Origin: Acholeplasmatales bacterium
GTDB lineage: Bacteria; Bacillota_I; Bacilli_A; Acholeplasmatales; Anaeroplasmataceae
Direction of reading: 5' to 3'
DNA length: 64,000 nt
Assembly: GCA_900767915.1 (NCBI GenBank)
Contig: CAAGAX010000060.1
Coordinates: 1 to 64,000, forward strand
The first letter of the stretch is position 1. Every line of letters starts with the position of its first letter. Position numbers and translations under genes: made by a program. The notes beneath the pieces are model-generated. The model saw only the letters and a program-made list of their open reading frames with translations. It was not told where the DNA came from and did not search any database. Positions 1 through 9,346 of this stretch are shown one piece after another.

Positions 1-2
1 GA

Positions 3-104
3 CGGCATAATGGGGGAGAAAGAGGAAACCAAATTATGTATGAGCGGAATTTAGGTTTGAAATTTTTGAGGAAAAAAGTTACAACTATATACAGCGGAAT
101 TTAA
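3..104 (+). CDS. C-terminal fragment of an unidentified gene (window edge)
   Basis: An open frame enters from the left edge and stops at 102-104, giving about 33 residues with several basic ones near the end. I do not recognise the protein. In streptococci and lactobacilli the genes just upstream of this methyltransferase-ackA pair are late comG pseudopilin genes, so a ComG-type tail is possible, but no motif here proves it. A second frame is open only to base 54. Low confidence that this is coding at all. Confidence 0.3.
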   Translation, partial: RHNGGERGNQIMYERNLGLKFLRKKVTTIYSGI

Positions 105-154
105 CTATAAAATTAACTTATGAAAATTAATATCTTTTATTTTCTTATGAAACA

Positions 155-183
155 TTTACAAAGAAAATTAAGTTTGGTATAAT
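155..183 (+). promoter_or_regulatory. Sigma-A promoter for the methyltransferase-ackA pair
   Basis: TTTACA at 155-160 and a consensus TATAAT at 178-183 are separated by 17 bases. Transcription should begin near 190, leaving a very short leader before the ATG at 202, with AAAGGGTG as the likely ribosome site. Confidence 0.75.
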
Positions 184-201
184 TATAAAGGGTGTTAATA
201 T

Positions 202-1140
202 ATGCAGGATATAAAGACTGAAAACTTAGAATTATTTTATGACTGTTTAGATAATTCAAATAATTATTTATATGAAAAATTTCATAAACCTTATTTTGAA
301 TTAATTGAAATGACAGTAAAAAATATTCTAGCTGGAGAGATTTTAACTGATTTTGAAAATAAGGAAGATATAGAGCCTCTTCAAAAAATATATGATACTA
401 TTAAGAATATTGATTTTAGTGTCGAAGATGTTCGTAAGGCTATGCAGGCTATTGTCCTTCGTGGTTTTAAAGAAATGAAGATTCCTAATGGTAACACTAC
501 TCCAGATACTATAGGTATTTTATTTGCATATTTAATTACTAAGGTATGTAAAAATAAGGAATTATCTATTTTAGATCCATTATGCGGAACTGGTAATTTA
601 TTATTAACTATCTCTAATCATTTAGAGGCTAATTTAAATTTATTTGCTTGTGATAATGATGTTTGGATGACAAAGATTACAGCATTAACTGCAGATTTAT
701 TATCTACAAATGTTGAGATTTATTTACAAGACACAATGAATTTAACTTTAGCAAATATGGATGCAATCGTATTTGATATGCCTCATTGGGAAAATACTAC
801 TGATTATTTTCCATATAAAGCAATACTTCATTATAGAACTATGCTTAAGGATGAAGGTATTATGATTGGTCTTGTTGAAAATGATTTCTTTTCTTATGAT
901 AAGGATAAGAAGTTTAAGGATAGTTTACTTACTGATATGTCTATTTTAGGTTTAATTGAGCTTCCAGATGAAATGTTTAAAGTATCTAAGCCTAAATTAG
1001 TTCTTGTTCTTCAAAAGAAGCTATTGGAGGACAAAAAATGTTTTATGGTCAAACTACCAAGCTTTACTGATGTTAAAGCCTTCAATGAGGCTTTAATTGA
1101 TATTGAGGCGTGGTTTGAAAAAAATAATTATAATAAATAA
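202..1140 (+). CDS. Class I SAM-dependent DNA methylase-like protein, YtxK type
   Basis: A 312-residue protein with an N-6 DNA-methylase-like SAM fold. Motif I is DPLCGTGNLLLT near residue 124. The motif IV position reads DMPHWEN rather than a DNA methylase NPPY, as in the YtxK family, where a DLP-type motif followed by a YFP/YYP segment is usual. The N-terminal third is helical and matches the family layout. In many Bacilli this gene sits directly before ackA, often after the comG operon, and the same order is kept here with a 14-base gap. Substrate is unknown. The altered motif IV argues against a true restriction-modification enzyme. The family assignment is firm and the function is not. 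Confidence 0.85.
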   Translation: MQDIKTENLELFYDCLDNSNNYLYEKFHKPYFELIEMTVKNILAGEILTDFENKEDIEPLQKIYDTIKNIDFSVEDVRKAMQAIVLRGFKEMKIPNGNTTPDTIGILFAYLITKVCKNKELSILDPLCGTGNLLLTISNHLEANLNLFACDNDVWMTKITALTADLLSTNVEIYLQDTMNLTLANMDAIVFDMPHWENTTDYFPYKAILHYRTMLKDEGIMIGLVENDFFSYDKDKKFKDSLLTDMSILGLIELPDEMFKVSKPKLVLVLQKKLLEDKKCFMVKLPSFTDVKAFNEALIDIEAWFEKNNYNK

Positions 1141-1154
1141 GTGAGGAATTTAAA

Positions 1155-2348
1155 ATGGCAAAAATTATGGCAGTAAATGCTGGTAGCTCTTCAATTAAGT
1201 TTCAATTATTAGAGATGCCAGAAGAAACAGTAATTACATCAGGTGTAATGGAAAGAATTGGTTTAGCTGAAGGTATTTTCACTATTAAATATAATGGAAA
1301 AAAAGAAGAAACTCATCCAGTATTACCTACTCATGCTGAAGGCGTTGAGCTTTTACTTGAGACTTTAGTTTCAAAGGGAATTGTTAAATCATTAGATGAG
1401 ATTTCTGGTGTAGGACATAGAGTAGTACAAGGGGGAGAATATTTTAAGGATTCTGCATTAGTAAATGACGATGTTATTGCTAAGATTGATGAATTAAAGG
1501 ATTTAGCTCCTTTACATAATCCAGCTCATATTATTGGTATTAAGGCATTTCAACAAGCTTTACCTAATGTTCCACAGGTAGTTGTTTTTGATACAGTATT
1601 CCATCAAACAATGCCAGAAGAAGCATATATGTACGCAACTCCATATGAGTGGTATGAAAAGTATGGTATTCGTAAATATGGTGCTCATGGTACATCTCAT
1701 AAGTATGTTTCACAACGCGCTGCTGAATTAATTGGGAAGCCACTTGAGGATACAAAAATTATTGTATGCCATTTAGGTAATGGTGCTTCTATCTCTGCTG
1801 TAAAGGGTGGAAAGTGTCTTGATACTTCAATGGGTCTTACACCACTAGAGGGTATTCCTATGGGAACTCGTTCTGGTAATCTAGATCCAACCGTTGTTTC
1901 TTATATTTGTGAAAAGGAAAATAAGACTGCTCAAGAGGTTGTTACTATTCTAAATAAGAAGAGTGGATATTTAGGCATGTCAGGACGTAGTAATGATGCT
2001 CGTGATGTTACAGCTGGTATGAATGCTGGTGATCATAGATGTAAGCTTACATTTGATGTTCAAGCAAAGAGAATTGTTGATTACATTGCTGCTTATTATG
2101 TATATATGGGTGGATGTGATGTTATTGCATTCACAGCTGGTATGGGAGAAAACTTAAAGCATTTACGTTTAAATATTGCTAATCGTTTAGGCGTTTTAGG
2201 TGTTAAGATTGATGAAAAGCTTAATGATACTTTCTCTGATGAAAGAATTATTTCTACACCAGATTCAAAGATTAAGTTATATATCATCCCTACAAATGAA
2301 GAGGTTATGATTGCTAGAGATACTGTACGTATTGCTAACATTAAGTAA
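1155..2348 (+). CDS. ackA: Acetate kinase
   Basis: A full-length 397-residue acetate kinase, which converts acetyl phosphate and ADP to acetate and ATP in the cytoplasm. This is the main ATP-yielding step of mixed-acid fermentation. Visible family motifs are the N-terminal MAVNAGSSSIKFQL phosphate-binding segment, FDTVFHQTMP, RKYGAHGTSHKYV, HLGNGAS, the GTRSGNLDP loop and FTAGMGEN near the C-terminus. The ribosome site GTGAGGAAT precedes the ATG. It is probably co-transcribed with the methyltransferase and is followed by an intrinsic terminator. No phosphotransacetylase gene is in the window. Confidence 0.97.
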   Translation: MAKIMAVNAGSSSIKFQLLEMPEETVITSGVMERIGLAEGIFTIKYNGKKEETHPVLPTHAEGVELLLETLVSKGIVKSLDEISGVGHRVVQGGEYFKDSALVNDDVIAKIDELKDLAPLHNPAHIIGIKAFQQALPNVPQVVVFDTVFHQTMPEEAYMYATPYEWYEKYGIRKYGAHGTSHKYVSQRAAELIGKPLEDTKIIVCHLGNGASISAVKGGKCLDTSMGLTPLEGIPMGTRSGNLDPTVVSYICEKENKTAQEVVTILNKKSGYLGMSGRSNDARDVTAGMNAGDHRCKLTFDVQAKRIVDYIAAYYVYMGGCDVIAFTAGMGENLKHLRLNIANRLGVLGVKIDEKLNDTFSDERIISTPDSKIKLYIIPTNEEVMIARDTVRIANIK

Positions 2349-2363
2349 TTAAATATTAAAAAT

Positions 2364-2402
2364 AAAAGAAGTGATTTTATGTTTTGTAAGGTCACTTTTT
2401 TT
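2364..2402 (+). terminator. Intrinsic terminator after ackA
   Basis: AAGTGA near 2369-2374 pairs with TCACTT at 2392-2397 across a 17-base loop, extended by A-U pairs and followed by a T run to 2402. Confidence 0.7.
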
Positions 2403-2489
2403 ATCGTTTAGGAAATTGTATGTAACTTCCTAATATACCATATATAACAGAAAAAAACTAGATTTTAGAATTTTTTGGCTAGGATAGCT

Positions 2490-3110
2490 GTTTTATAATA
2501 TTAATTTCCATATATCTATTGGTACAAATTGAGGTTTGCCATATTTAGGACAATACATTTTAGGGTATTTTTCTTCATTTCCTATTTATTCAATTTCTTC
2601 TCAATCTTTATTTAGTTCCTCTTAATCACACTTTAAATATTTAAGGTCTATTGTTTCATCGTATATTTTTATATTTGAAAATTCATAAATTAGTATCTTT
2701 GTCCTTTCATCTAATTTAAATAATTTTGCTGCTGTTTAGTATCTAAAGAAGAATGATTGGCATAAAAACCATAATGTCTAGTTGTATAAATTTTTTCTTC
2801 TAGTATATAAAAAATAAGCTTAGCAATAAAATTAAATACAGATTCAGTTACATATTGTCTACCAATTCCATCATATTTATTAAGTATAGCATCATCTTCA
2901 TGAGGGTCATAATAGTAAAAAAACATCTTATTTTCTTTATCATATTTAATGATTCTAGATTTACTCATAGCAGGGTGTTATATATCTGTAAGCATAATTA
3001 ACAATTTTCTTGATTTGTTTTAGATTTTTACATTCAGTTTGTTTAGTATGGATATAATATGGTTTTGTTTTAACCTCAATTGTAAGAAAATAAGTCACAA
3101 TAGAAGCAAT
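2490..3110 (-). pseudogene. Decayed IS91-like Y2 transposase, C-terminal half
   Basis: Reading the minus strand in three frames gives a recognisable IS91-family transposase tail. A segment ending NYAYRYIT (frame 1) is followed after a frameshift near 2970 by HPAMSKSRIIKYD and YYYDPHEDD, then HYGFYANHSS. These match the RY..RPAMSESRI, RHEDD and RYYG..A.H signatures of that family. After a second frameshift near 2712 the frame continues through three stop codons to a zinc-site remnant, MYCPKYGKPQFVPID, near 2500. The longest intact piece is 85 codons (2711-2968). The gene is dead. No element ends were found. Confidence 0.6.
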
Positions 3111-3287
3111 AATATCAACATTAGTATTTACTATAAACTGAGAAAAAGATTACCATCTGATAAGAATATTACAAGAATTTTAATCTTGTGTCATTTTTTA
3201 CATATTAATAATATGAATAAATATATAATTATAATGTTTAATGAAATTAACCTTTTATAAAAATATGTATTTTTTATATAAAACTAA

Positions 3288-3316
3288 TTGTTTATTTTTT
3301 TGAAAAATGTTACAAT
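3288..3316 (+). promoter_or_regulatory. Promoter of the ABC ATPase-permease fusion
   Basis: TTGTTT at 3288-3293 and TACAAT at 3311-3316 with a 17-base spacer. This leaves a leader of about 120 nt before the coding region, with no evident riboswitch or terminator hairpin in it. Confidence 0.5.
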
Positions 3317-3447
3317 AAATTATAAATGTTGGTTTTATTAATAATGATATATTGGTGAGAAAGAAGCAGTAATATAGTTAATACTTTATTATTTTTTATT
3401 TTGTTTAATATTAATTATTATTTAAGAGGATGGAAAGAGGAATAAGT

Positions 3448-5772
3448 ATGTTAAAAGTAGAAAATATATCAAAAATATATGAAGATACAAATTATGAAGC
3501 TTTAAATAATATAAATATCACATTTCCTAATAAAGGCTTGGTTTATGTAACAGGAGATTCTCAAAGTGGAAAAATAACTCTTTTAAATATACTAGGGTGT
3601 ATAACTACTCCTACATCAGGAAAAATATATTTAGATAATAAAGAATTGGGTATAGAATTATCATTTGATGAATATAGAAGAAATATAGTGGATGTTTTAT
3701 ATAAAGATAATAATTTATTAGATGAATTAAACGTTTCTGATAATATATCACTTAATATTATAGAAAACAAAATTGAAAAAATAAAAGAAGTATTAAATAT
3801 AGTTGGACTTGATGGTTATGAAAATAAAAAAATTAATTCTTTAACTATTCTTGAAAAACAAAAGGTAGCTATTGCTAGATTTTTAGCGTCTAATAAAAAA
3901 ATATTATTATTAGATGAACCTACTGAAAGCTTAGATTCTAAATCTATTGAAAATCTATATTCTTTATTATCTGAAATTTCTAAAGATAAATTAGTAATTA
4001 TATTTACATATGATGATAATATAGCTTCTTATTCTAATTCAATTATTAAGCTTGATAAAGGCATAATAATTAGAGATTCATTATCAATTGACGATGGAAA
4101 TATCTATACTATTACTAAAAGAAAGATTTCTTTTTCATCATTGTTCAAATATTCGTTAACTATCTTATTTAGTAATAAAATTAGAACTATTATCTCAATA
4201 ATAATATCATCATTAACAATGGCATTAACGGCTTTTGCGGTTATATCCTCAACATATGATTGTAATGAGGCACTTGCTAAAACAATTGATGATGATAATA
4301 TTTATTTAGAAAATACTTCTTTTTATACTAAAAATTTAAAAGATTTATATGGTATTATTCCTAATGATAAATATTTAAAATGTTATTCAATGTCAGTTGG
4401 AAATATGTTTATAGTGAATGAATATAATGAAGGAATATTAGATTATCATTCATTTTATTGTAAATATAATTTAGTGGATGGCTATGCTTACGTAACTGAT
4501 TATTATTTAGATAAAGTAGTTAATGAAGAAAAGTTTTTTACTAAAATTGAATATAAAGAATATAATGATGCAATAGGGAAAAAGATTTATTATAAAGATG
4601 AATTATTATTTATGATAGCTGGTGTAATTAAAACTAATTATAAGGATTATTATCCTTCGTATAAGGAATCAAAGGTTAAAGATAATTATGAGAGTGAAAG
4701 ATACTATAATCATGATTTAGAATATTTAAAACAATATAGATATAATGTGTGTTATTTAGGTTTAAATACATTCAATAATTTACCATATGATAATACAAAA
4801 TATTATTTTAATTCAAATAAAAATTCAAAAATAAATGTTATATGTCAGGGAGAAGAATATACACTAAACGAAATAATAAGCGATGGATTACAAAATTGTC
4901 AATATATTGATGAAAATGGTGATTATAGGAGCATATATAATCTAGATTATGTTTTAGAAAATGGTGATATTAATAGAAATGATGTAGTAATTAGCTCGGA
5001 TTTATATAATATAATATTTAATGCTAACTTAGATTGGTCAACTATAGATAGAGAAGCTTCAAATGGTACATCAATTCCCATTCCATATATAGGTACAACA
5101 ATTGAATTGTGTATTGAATCTGCTGGATTTTTCTTTAAAGATAATGTTAATATAATAGGCGTTTGTCCAAATACTGGATCATCAATTGGTGTATATAAAA
5201 TATTTAGAACAAAGGATTTATTTCACGTTAATAATGATATTTATTATGCTAATCATTTATTAGAAATTGATTGGAAAAATATAAATAATAAGTATGAGGT
5301 TTTAAATGAACTTAAAGATAGAAATATTTGGGTTTATGGATTAATGGCAGATGATGTAGGTAAGTATAGTTCAAGCTTTAAAAGTATAGGATTATCATTA
5401 TTACCTATAGCGTCTTTTCTTTTAATTATTATTAGTTTTATTTGTTATAACTTAATAAAGACAAAATTAAATAAACTCAATAATGATATTGGAATATTAT
5501 ATAGAATTGGATGTTCTAAAAAAGAGATATTCTTAGTATTTATAATACCAATTTGTATAATAGCTATTATTACTATAATATTAGGTTTTTTTGAAATTGG
5601 TATTATTAATTTTATTATTAATGAAGCTTTGAAATTTAAGCCATATGAGAATATTAAATATTTATTTATAAATTGGAAGGTTGTTTTATCAATATTAGGA
5701 ATTGATATTCTTTTAATATTTATAAGCTCAATTTCTATTTTATGTCATTTAAAGAAAAAAGATATTAAATAA
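3448..5772 (+). CDS. ABC ATPase fused to FtsX/MacB-type permease, with degraded ATPase motifs
   Basis: A 774-residue fusion of an N-terminal ABC ATPase (about 1-215) and a permease: one membrane segment near 235-260, a large external domain, then three C-terminal membrane segments, as in MacB and FtsX. I chose ATG 3448 because AAAGAGG lies at a good distance; the ATG at 3430 sits right on its own ribosome site. The ATPase looks impaired. Walker A reads GDSQSGKI, so the Ser/Thr that binds Mg is Ile. The LSGGQ signature has become LTILEKQ. The H-switch His is Tyr (FTYDD). Walker B ILLLDE and the D-loop are intact. It may be a non-hydrolysing signalling protein, or decaying beside the neighbouring IS remnant. 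Substrate is unknown. Confidence 0.85.
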   Translation: MLKVENISKIYEDTNYEALNNINITFPNKGLVYVTGDSQSGKITLLNILGCITTPTSGKIYLDNKELGIELSFDEYRRNIVDVLYKDNNLLDELNVSDNISLNIIENKIEKIKEVLNIVGLDGYENKKINSLTILEKQKVAIARFLASNKKILLLDEPTESLDSKSIENLYSLLSEISKDKLVIIFTYDDNIASYSNSIIKLDKGIIIRDSLSIDDGNIYTITKRKISFSSLFKYSLTILFSNKIRTIISIIISSLTMALTAFAVISSTYDCNEALAKTIDDDNIYLENTSFYTKNLKDLYGIIPNDKYLKCYSMSVGNMFIVNEYNEGILDYHSFYCKYNLVDGYAYVTDYYLDKVVNEEKFFTKIEYKEYNDAIGKKIYYKDELLFMIAGVIKTNYKDYYPSYKESKVKDNYESERYYNHDLEYLKQYRYNVCYLGLNTFNNLPYDNTKYYFNSNKNSKINVICQGEEYTLNEIISDGLQNCQYIDENGDYRSIYNLDYVLENGDINRNDVVISSDLYNIIFNANLDWSTIDREASNGTSIPIPYIGTTIELCIESAGFFFKDNVNIIGVCPNTGSSIGVYKIFRTKDLFHVNNDIYYANHLLEIDWKNINNKYEVLNELKDRNIWVYGLMADDVGKYSSSFKSIGLSLLPIASFLLIIISFICYNLIKTKLNKLNNDIGILYRIGCSKKEIFLVFIIPICIIAIITIILGFFEIGIINFIINEALKFKPYENIKYLFINWKVVLSILGIDILLIFISSISILCHLKKKDIK

Positions 5773-5781
5773 GTATATTAG

Positions 5782-5818
5782 GCTGTAATTCTAATTTTAG
5801 TTTTACAGCTTTTTTTTA
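5782..5818 (+). terminator. Intrinsic terminator after the ABC fusion
   Basis: GCTGTAA at 5782-5788 pairs perfectly with TTACAGC at 5803-5809 and is followed by eight T residues. Confidence 0.85.
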
Positions 5819-5842
5819 TTATTATGTTAATTATTATAAATC

Positions 5843-5871
5843 TAGAAAAGTAATAGAATTTGTTGTATAAT
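5843..5871 (+). promoter_or_regulatory. Promoter of the HD-nitroreductase-trmFO-xerC operon
   Basis: TAGAAA at 5843-5848 and consensus TATAAT at 5866-5871 with a 17-base spacer. The -35 box is weak. Confidence 0.55.
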
Positions 5872-5900
5872 TAAACAAATGAAATAAGGGTGATATTGAT

Positions 5901-6521
5901 ATGAATTATGCTGATATGTTTCAATATGTTTATAATGTTTTAAACGAAGCAAACGCTATTAAATCTAAAAAGGAAGAAGCATACTTTAGAAATAGATATT
6001 TGCACACTAGAAGAGTATATTCCTGGTGTTTGAGATTATTGGATGATTTTGATAATGTCGATAAGGATGTTTTATTAGTATCTGCTATATTTCATGATGT
6101 AGGATATTCTTTAGGTAAAGAAAATCATGCGTATAATAGTAGCTTAATTTTTATTAAATATGCTAAAATGAATAACTATGATCAATCATTTATTGATAGA
6201 GTTTCTAGTAATATAAGAAATCATTCTGATAAATCATTAATAAAGGATAAAAATAGTAATATTGAGCTTGTTTTATTATTGGAGGCTGATTTATTAGATG
6301 AAGAAGGAGCAATGGGAATTAGCTGGGATTTAATGGCATTAGGATATAATAAGCCTAATGATTATATCAATGTTATTGATGCTATTAATAAGCATTCTGC
6401 TCATATTTTGAATCAAGATTATATGATTACACCTCTTGCTAAAAAGTATTGGGATGAGAAAAAGAGGTTTGTGAATGAATATATTATTCAAATGAAAAAG
6501 GATTTGTTTTTGGAGGAATAA
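5901..6521 (+). CDS. HD-domain phosphohydrolase
   Basis: A 206-residue cytoplasmic protein with the HD metal site: His in LHTRRVY (near 35), the HD pair in FHDVGY (near 67), a further His in NIRNHSDK, and an Asp in LEADLLD. The HD superfamily includes nucleotide and cyclic-dinucleotide phosphohydrolases; the substrate cannot be read here. The ribosome site AAGGGTGAT precedes the ATG. Its stop codon overlaps the ATG of the nitroreductase (TAATG), so the two are translationally coupled. It is the first gene of an operon running to xerC. Confidence 0.85.
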   Translation: MNYADMFQYVYNVLNEANAIKSKKEEAYFRNRYLHTRRVYSWCLRLLDDFDNVDKDVLLVSAIFHDVGYSLGKENHAYNSSLIFIKYAKMNNYDQSFIDRVSSNIRNHSDKSLIKDKNSNIELVLLLEADLLDEEGAMGISWDLMALGYNKPNDYINVIDAINKHSAHILNQDYMITPLAKKYWDEKKRFVNEYIIQMKKDLFLEE

Positions 6522-7024
6522 TGATGGATTATTTTAATGTTATAAATGAACGTTTTTCTTGTAGAAGCTTTTTACCTGATAGAATCACTAAAGATGAATT
6601 AAATAAAATTTTAGATTCTGCTATATTAGCACCTACAGCTGTTAATTATCAGCCTGAAAGAATTATTGTTGTTGAGGATGAGAAATTACTTGAAAGAATG
6701 AAGGAAGCGACGAGATTTACCTTTGATGCTAAAACAATTATTGTTGTATGTTATGATAAGAATATCTCATGGCATAGAAGAAATGATGGTAAGGATCACG
6801 GTGATATTGATGCTAGTATTGTTGCAACACATATGATGCTTGCTTGTACAGCATTAAATTTAGGTAGTTGTTTTGTTTGTTCTTTTAAAGAAAATATATT
6901 AAGAAATATACTTGAAATTCCCGATAATTATGGTATAACTTGTATGCTTACTATTGGTTATCCAAAGGAAATTAATCCTCATGGAAGTAGAAAAAGTATT
7001 TCAGAATTAGTTAGTTATAAATAG
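6521..7024 (+). CDS. Nitroreductase-family FMN oxidoreductase
   Basis: A 167-residue nitroreductase. The N-terminal FSCRSFLPDRIT followed by APTAVNYQP is the FMN-phosphate and FMN-ring contact region, and the C-terminal TIGYP is typical. Such enzymes use NAD(P)H to reduce nitro compounds, quinones or flavins; the physiological substrate is unknown. A GGAGG at 6512-6516 could serve either ATG 6521 or ATG 6524; the latter has better spacing. It is coupled to the HD gene upstream and lies 9 bases before trmFO. Confidence 0.88.
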   Translation: MMDYFNVINERFSCRSFLPDRITKDELNKILDSAILAPTAVNYQPERIIVVEDEKLLERMKEATRFTFDAKTIIVVCYDKNISWHRRNDGKDHGDIDASIVATHMMLACTALNLGSCFVCSFKENILRNILEIPDNYGITCMLTIGYPKEINPHGSRKSISELVSYK

Positions 7025-7033
7025 GAGTTTGAA

Positions 7034-8332
7034 ATGATTGTTAATATTATTGGTGCAGGACTTGCTGGATGTGAGGCATGTCATTATTTATCAAAAAAAG
7101 GATATAATATTAGATTATATGAAATGAGACCTAAGGTTATGACACCTGCTCATAAAACTGAGAAGTTTGCTGAGCTTGTTTGCTCTAATAGCTTAAGAAG
7201 TGATTCTATAGAGAATGCTTGTGGTGTTTTAAAGCGTGAAATGGAAATGCTTGATAGTATTATTATTAAAGCTGCAAGAATGCATCATGTTGAGGCTGGT
7301 GGAGCTTTAGCAGTTGATAGAGAGGGCTATTCTAAATATGTTACTGATTATATAAAATCTTTACCTAATATTGAGGTTATCAATGATGAAATAACTCATA
7401 TTGATACATCAATTCCTACTATTATTGCTACTGGTCCATTAACAAGTGATTTATTATGTAAAGAAATAAAGGAATTATTTGGATGTGATGATTTTTATTT
7501 TTTTGATGCTCAAGCACCAATAATTTATGCTGATTCTATTGATTATAATAAAGTATATTTAAAAAGTAGATATGATAAGGGTGTTGCATCATATTATAAT
7601 TGTCCGATGACAAAGGAAGAATTTGATAAATTTTATGAAGCGTTGGTAACTGCTGAGGGAGTTGAAATCCCTGATTTTGAGCTTAAGGTTTTTGAGGGCT
7701 GTATGCCTGTTGAGGTTATGGCAAAAAGAGGACCTCAGACTTTAACCTTTGGTCCTATGAAGCCTGTAGGATTAAGAACTCCTACTGGTGAGAAGCCTTA
7801 TGCTGTTGTGCAATTAAGGCAAGATGATGCGGCTAAAGAAATGTATAATTTAGTTGGATTTCAAACTCATTTGAAATTTCCTGAACAAAAAAGAGTATTT
7901 CAAATGATTCCTGGCCTTGAAAATTGTAGATTTGCTAAATATGGTCGTATGCATAAGAATACCTATATTAACGCACCTGTAATTTTAAATCCTACTTATC
8001 AAACTAAAAAATATCCTAATATATTTTTTGCGGGACAAATTAGTGGAGTTGAAGGATATGTTGAGAGTGCTGCATCAGGAATTTATGCTGCAATTAATAT
8101 GGATAGATATTTAAGAGGAAAGGATTTACATGTATTTCCTCAATCAACTATAATAGGTTCTATGTCATTATATATTTGTAATGCAAATAAAGAAGGCTTT
8201 CAGCCAATGAATGCTAATTTTGGAATTGTTGCTCCACTAGAAGAAAATCATAATAAAAAGAGTAGAAAGGCAATGTATGCTGAAAGAGCCTTAAAGGTAA
8301 TGGAAATGGAGATTGAAAGGCTAAATGACTGA
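7034..8332 (+). CDS. trmFO: Folate-dependent tRNA (uracil-54-C5)-methyltransferase TrmFO
   Basis: A 432-residue FAD enzyme that methylates U54 of tRNA to ribothymidine using 5,10-methylene-THF. The N-terminus carries the FAD-binding [14 protein letters not shown] and the family block [20 protein letters not shown] with SNSLRSD. The C-terminal PMNANFGIV block is also characteristic. It ends in TGA, which shows that TGA is a stop in this genome. The start has an AGGAG ribosome site. It overlaps xerC by 8 bases, the standard trmFO-codV arrangement of Firmicutes. Confidence 0.97.
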   Translation: MIVNIIGAGLAGCEACHYLSKKGYNIRLYEMRPKVMTPAHKTEKFAELVCSNSLRSDSIENACGVLKREMEMLDSIIIKAARMHHVEAGGALAVDREGYSKYVTDYIKSLPNIEVINDEITHIDTSIPTIIATGPLTSDLLCKEIKELFGCDDFYFFDAQAPIIYADSIDYNKVYLKSRYDKGVASYYNCPMTKEEFDKFYEALVTAEGVEIPDFELKVFEGCMPVEVMAKRGPQTLTFGPMKPVGLRTPTGEKPYAVVQLRQDDAAKEMYNLVGFQTHLKFPEQKRVFQMIPGLENCRFAKYGRMHKNTYINAPVILNPTYQTKKYPNIFFAGQISGVEGYVESAASGIYAAINMDRYLRGKDLHVFPQSTIIGSMSLYICNANKEGFQPMNANFGIVAPLEENHNKKSRKAMYAERALKVMEMEIERLND

Positions 8333-9269
8333 TGAAGAGGCATTAGAGCAATTTATTATTTATTTGACTAGTGAAAAGGGGTATTCAATTAATACTATAG
8401 ATAGCTATAATAGAGACATTTTAGAATTTAAGGATTTTTTAGTTTCTGAAAGAATGGCAAGGGGATTATTAATGCTTAGAAACTCAAGAATATCTCAAAA
8501 TTATGTATCATATTTATCTAAAAGTAATTTAGCCTCGACTTCAATTCATCAAAAAATATCTGCTTTAACAACATTTTATGATTATTTACTAGCTAAGGGT
8601 ATTGTTAAGAATAATTATTTTAAGGATATTGATTTACCTAAAATTCCAAAAAGACTACCTAAAATAATAAAAGAAGAGGAAATAATGCTTTTATTTGAAA
8701 GCTGTGATTTAAATAATAAGCTAGGCTATAGGAATTATTGCTTATTAGGATGCTTATATGGATGTGGACTTCGTGTTAGTGAATTATGTAATTTACAAAT
8801 TAAGGATATTGATTTTTCTAATAGAACTATTATGATTCATGGTAAGGGTAATAAGGATAGAATTGTAATAATGTATGAGGAATTATCGGAATGTCTTAAG
8901 CATTATATTTCAACATTTAGGCTTGATTTATTATATAATTCAAAGGATTTAGAAAATAGAAATGTATTTTTAAATAAAAATGGTACAACACTAACTCGTG
9001 TAGGTGTTAGAAAAATTCTTGAAAAAATTGTTAATGATTGTGGAGAAAATTATCATATTTCACCTCATATGCTAAGACATAGCTTTGCAACTGCACTATT
9101 GAATCATGGAGCTGATATGAGAAGTGTCCAAGAGCTATTAGGCCATGAAAGCCTAAGCACAACTCAAATATATACTCATGTATCCTATGAAACAATGAGA
9201 AAATCATATGTGTTAGCTCATCCTAGAGCTATGAAAATAAATGAAAAGATAAAAAAAGAGGATAAGTAA
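8325..9269 (+). CDS. xerC: Tyrosine site-specific recombinase XerC/CodV
   Basis: A 314-residue Xer recombinase that resolves chromosome dimers at dif with its partner XerD. The N-terminal SAM-like DNA-binding domain spans about 1-95. The catalytic domain shows Arg150 (CGLRVSEL), Lys174 (HGKGNKDR), His248 and Arg251 (PHMLRHSF), His274 (LLGHESL) and nucleophile Tyr283 (QIYTHVS). Its place directly after trmFO identifies it as the housekeeping Xer protein rather than a phage integrase. Start overlaps the trmFO end. No clpQ/clpY/codY genes follow, unlike in Bacillus. Confidence 0.94.
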   Translation: MTDEEALEQFIIYLTSEKGYSINTIDSYNRDILEFKDFLVSERMARGLLMLRNSRISQNYVSYLSKSNLASTSIHQKISALTTFYDYLLAKGIVKNNYFKDIDLPKIPKRLPKIIKEEEIMLLFESCDLNNKLGYRNYCLLGCLYGCGLRVSELCNLQIKDIDFSNRTIMIHGKGNKDRIVIMYEELSECLKHYISTFRLDLLYNSKDLENRNVFLNKNGTTLTRVGVRKILEKIVNDCGENYHISPHMLRHSFATALLNHGADMRSVQELLGHESLSTTQIYTHVSYETMRKSYVLAHPRAMKINEKIKKEDK

Positions 9270-9289
9270 TTTTTTAATTAATTACTTAC

Positions 9290-9318
9290 TTGTATTTCAT
9301 CTTTTGTTTTGATATAAT
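9290..9318 (+). promoter_or_regulatory. Promoter of the lipoprotein gene
   Basis: TTGTAT at 9290-9295 and consensus TATAAT at 9313-9318, 17-base spacer. It lies just after an AAGTAATT...AATTACTT inverted repeat that follows xerC and lacks a clear T run. Confidence 0.65.
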
Positions 9319-9346
9319 CACAATGTTTAGAAATGGAGTAATTGAT

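Noticed and set aside
2096..2395. 99-codon minus-strand frame over the ackA end
   Set aside because: It overlaps a well-supported gene and its terminator and resembles no protein.
3039..3260. 73-codon plus-strand frame
   Set aside because: It lies opposite the IS91-type remnant, has no ribosome site and a composition unlike real genes here.
8325..9269. Tyrosine recombinase as sign of a prophage or integrative element
   Set aside because: Overlap with trmFO is the conserved position of housekeeping xerC/codV.
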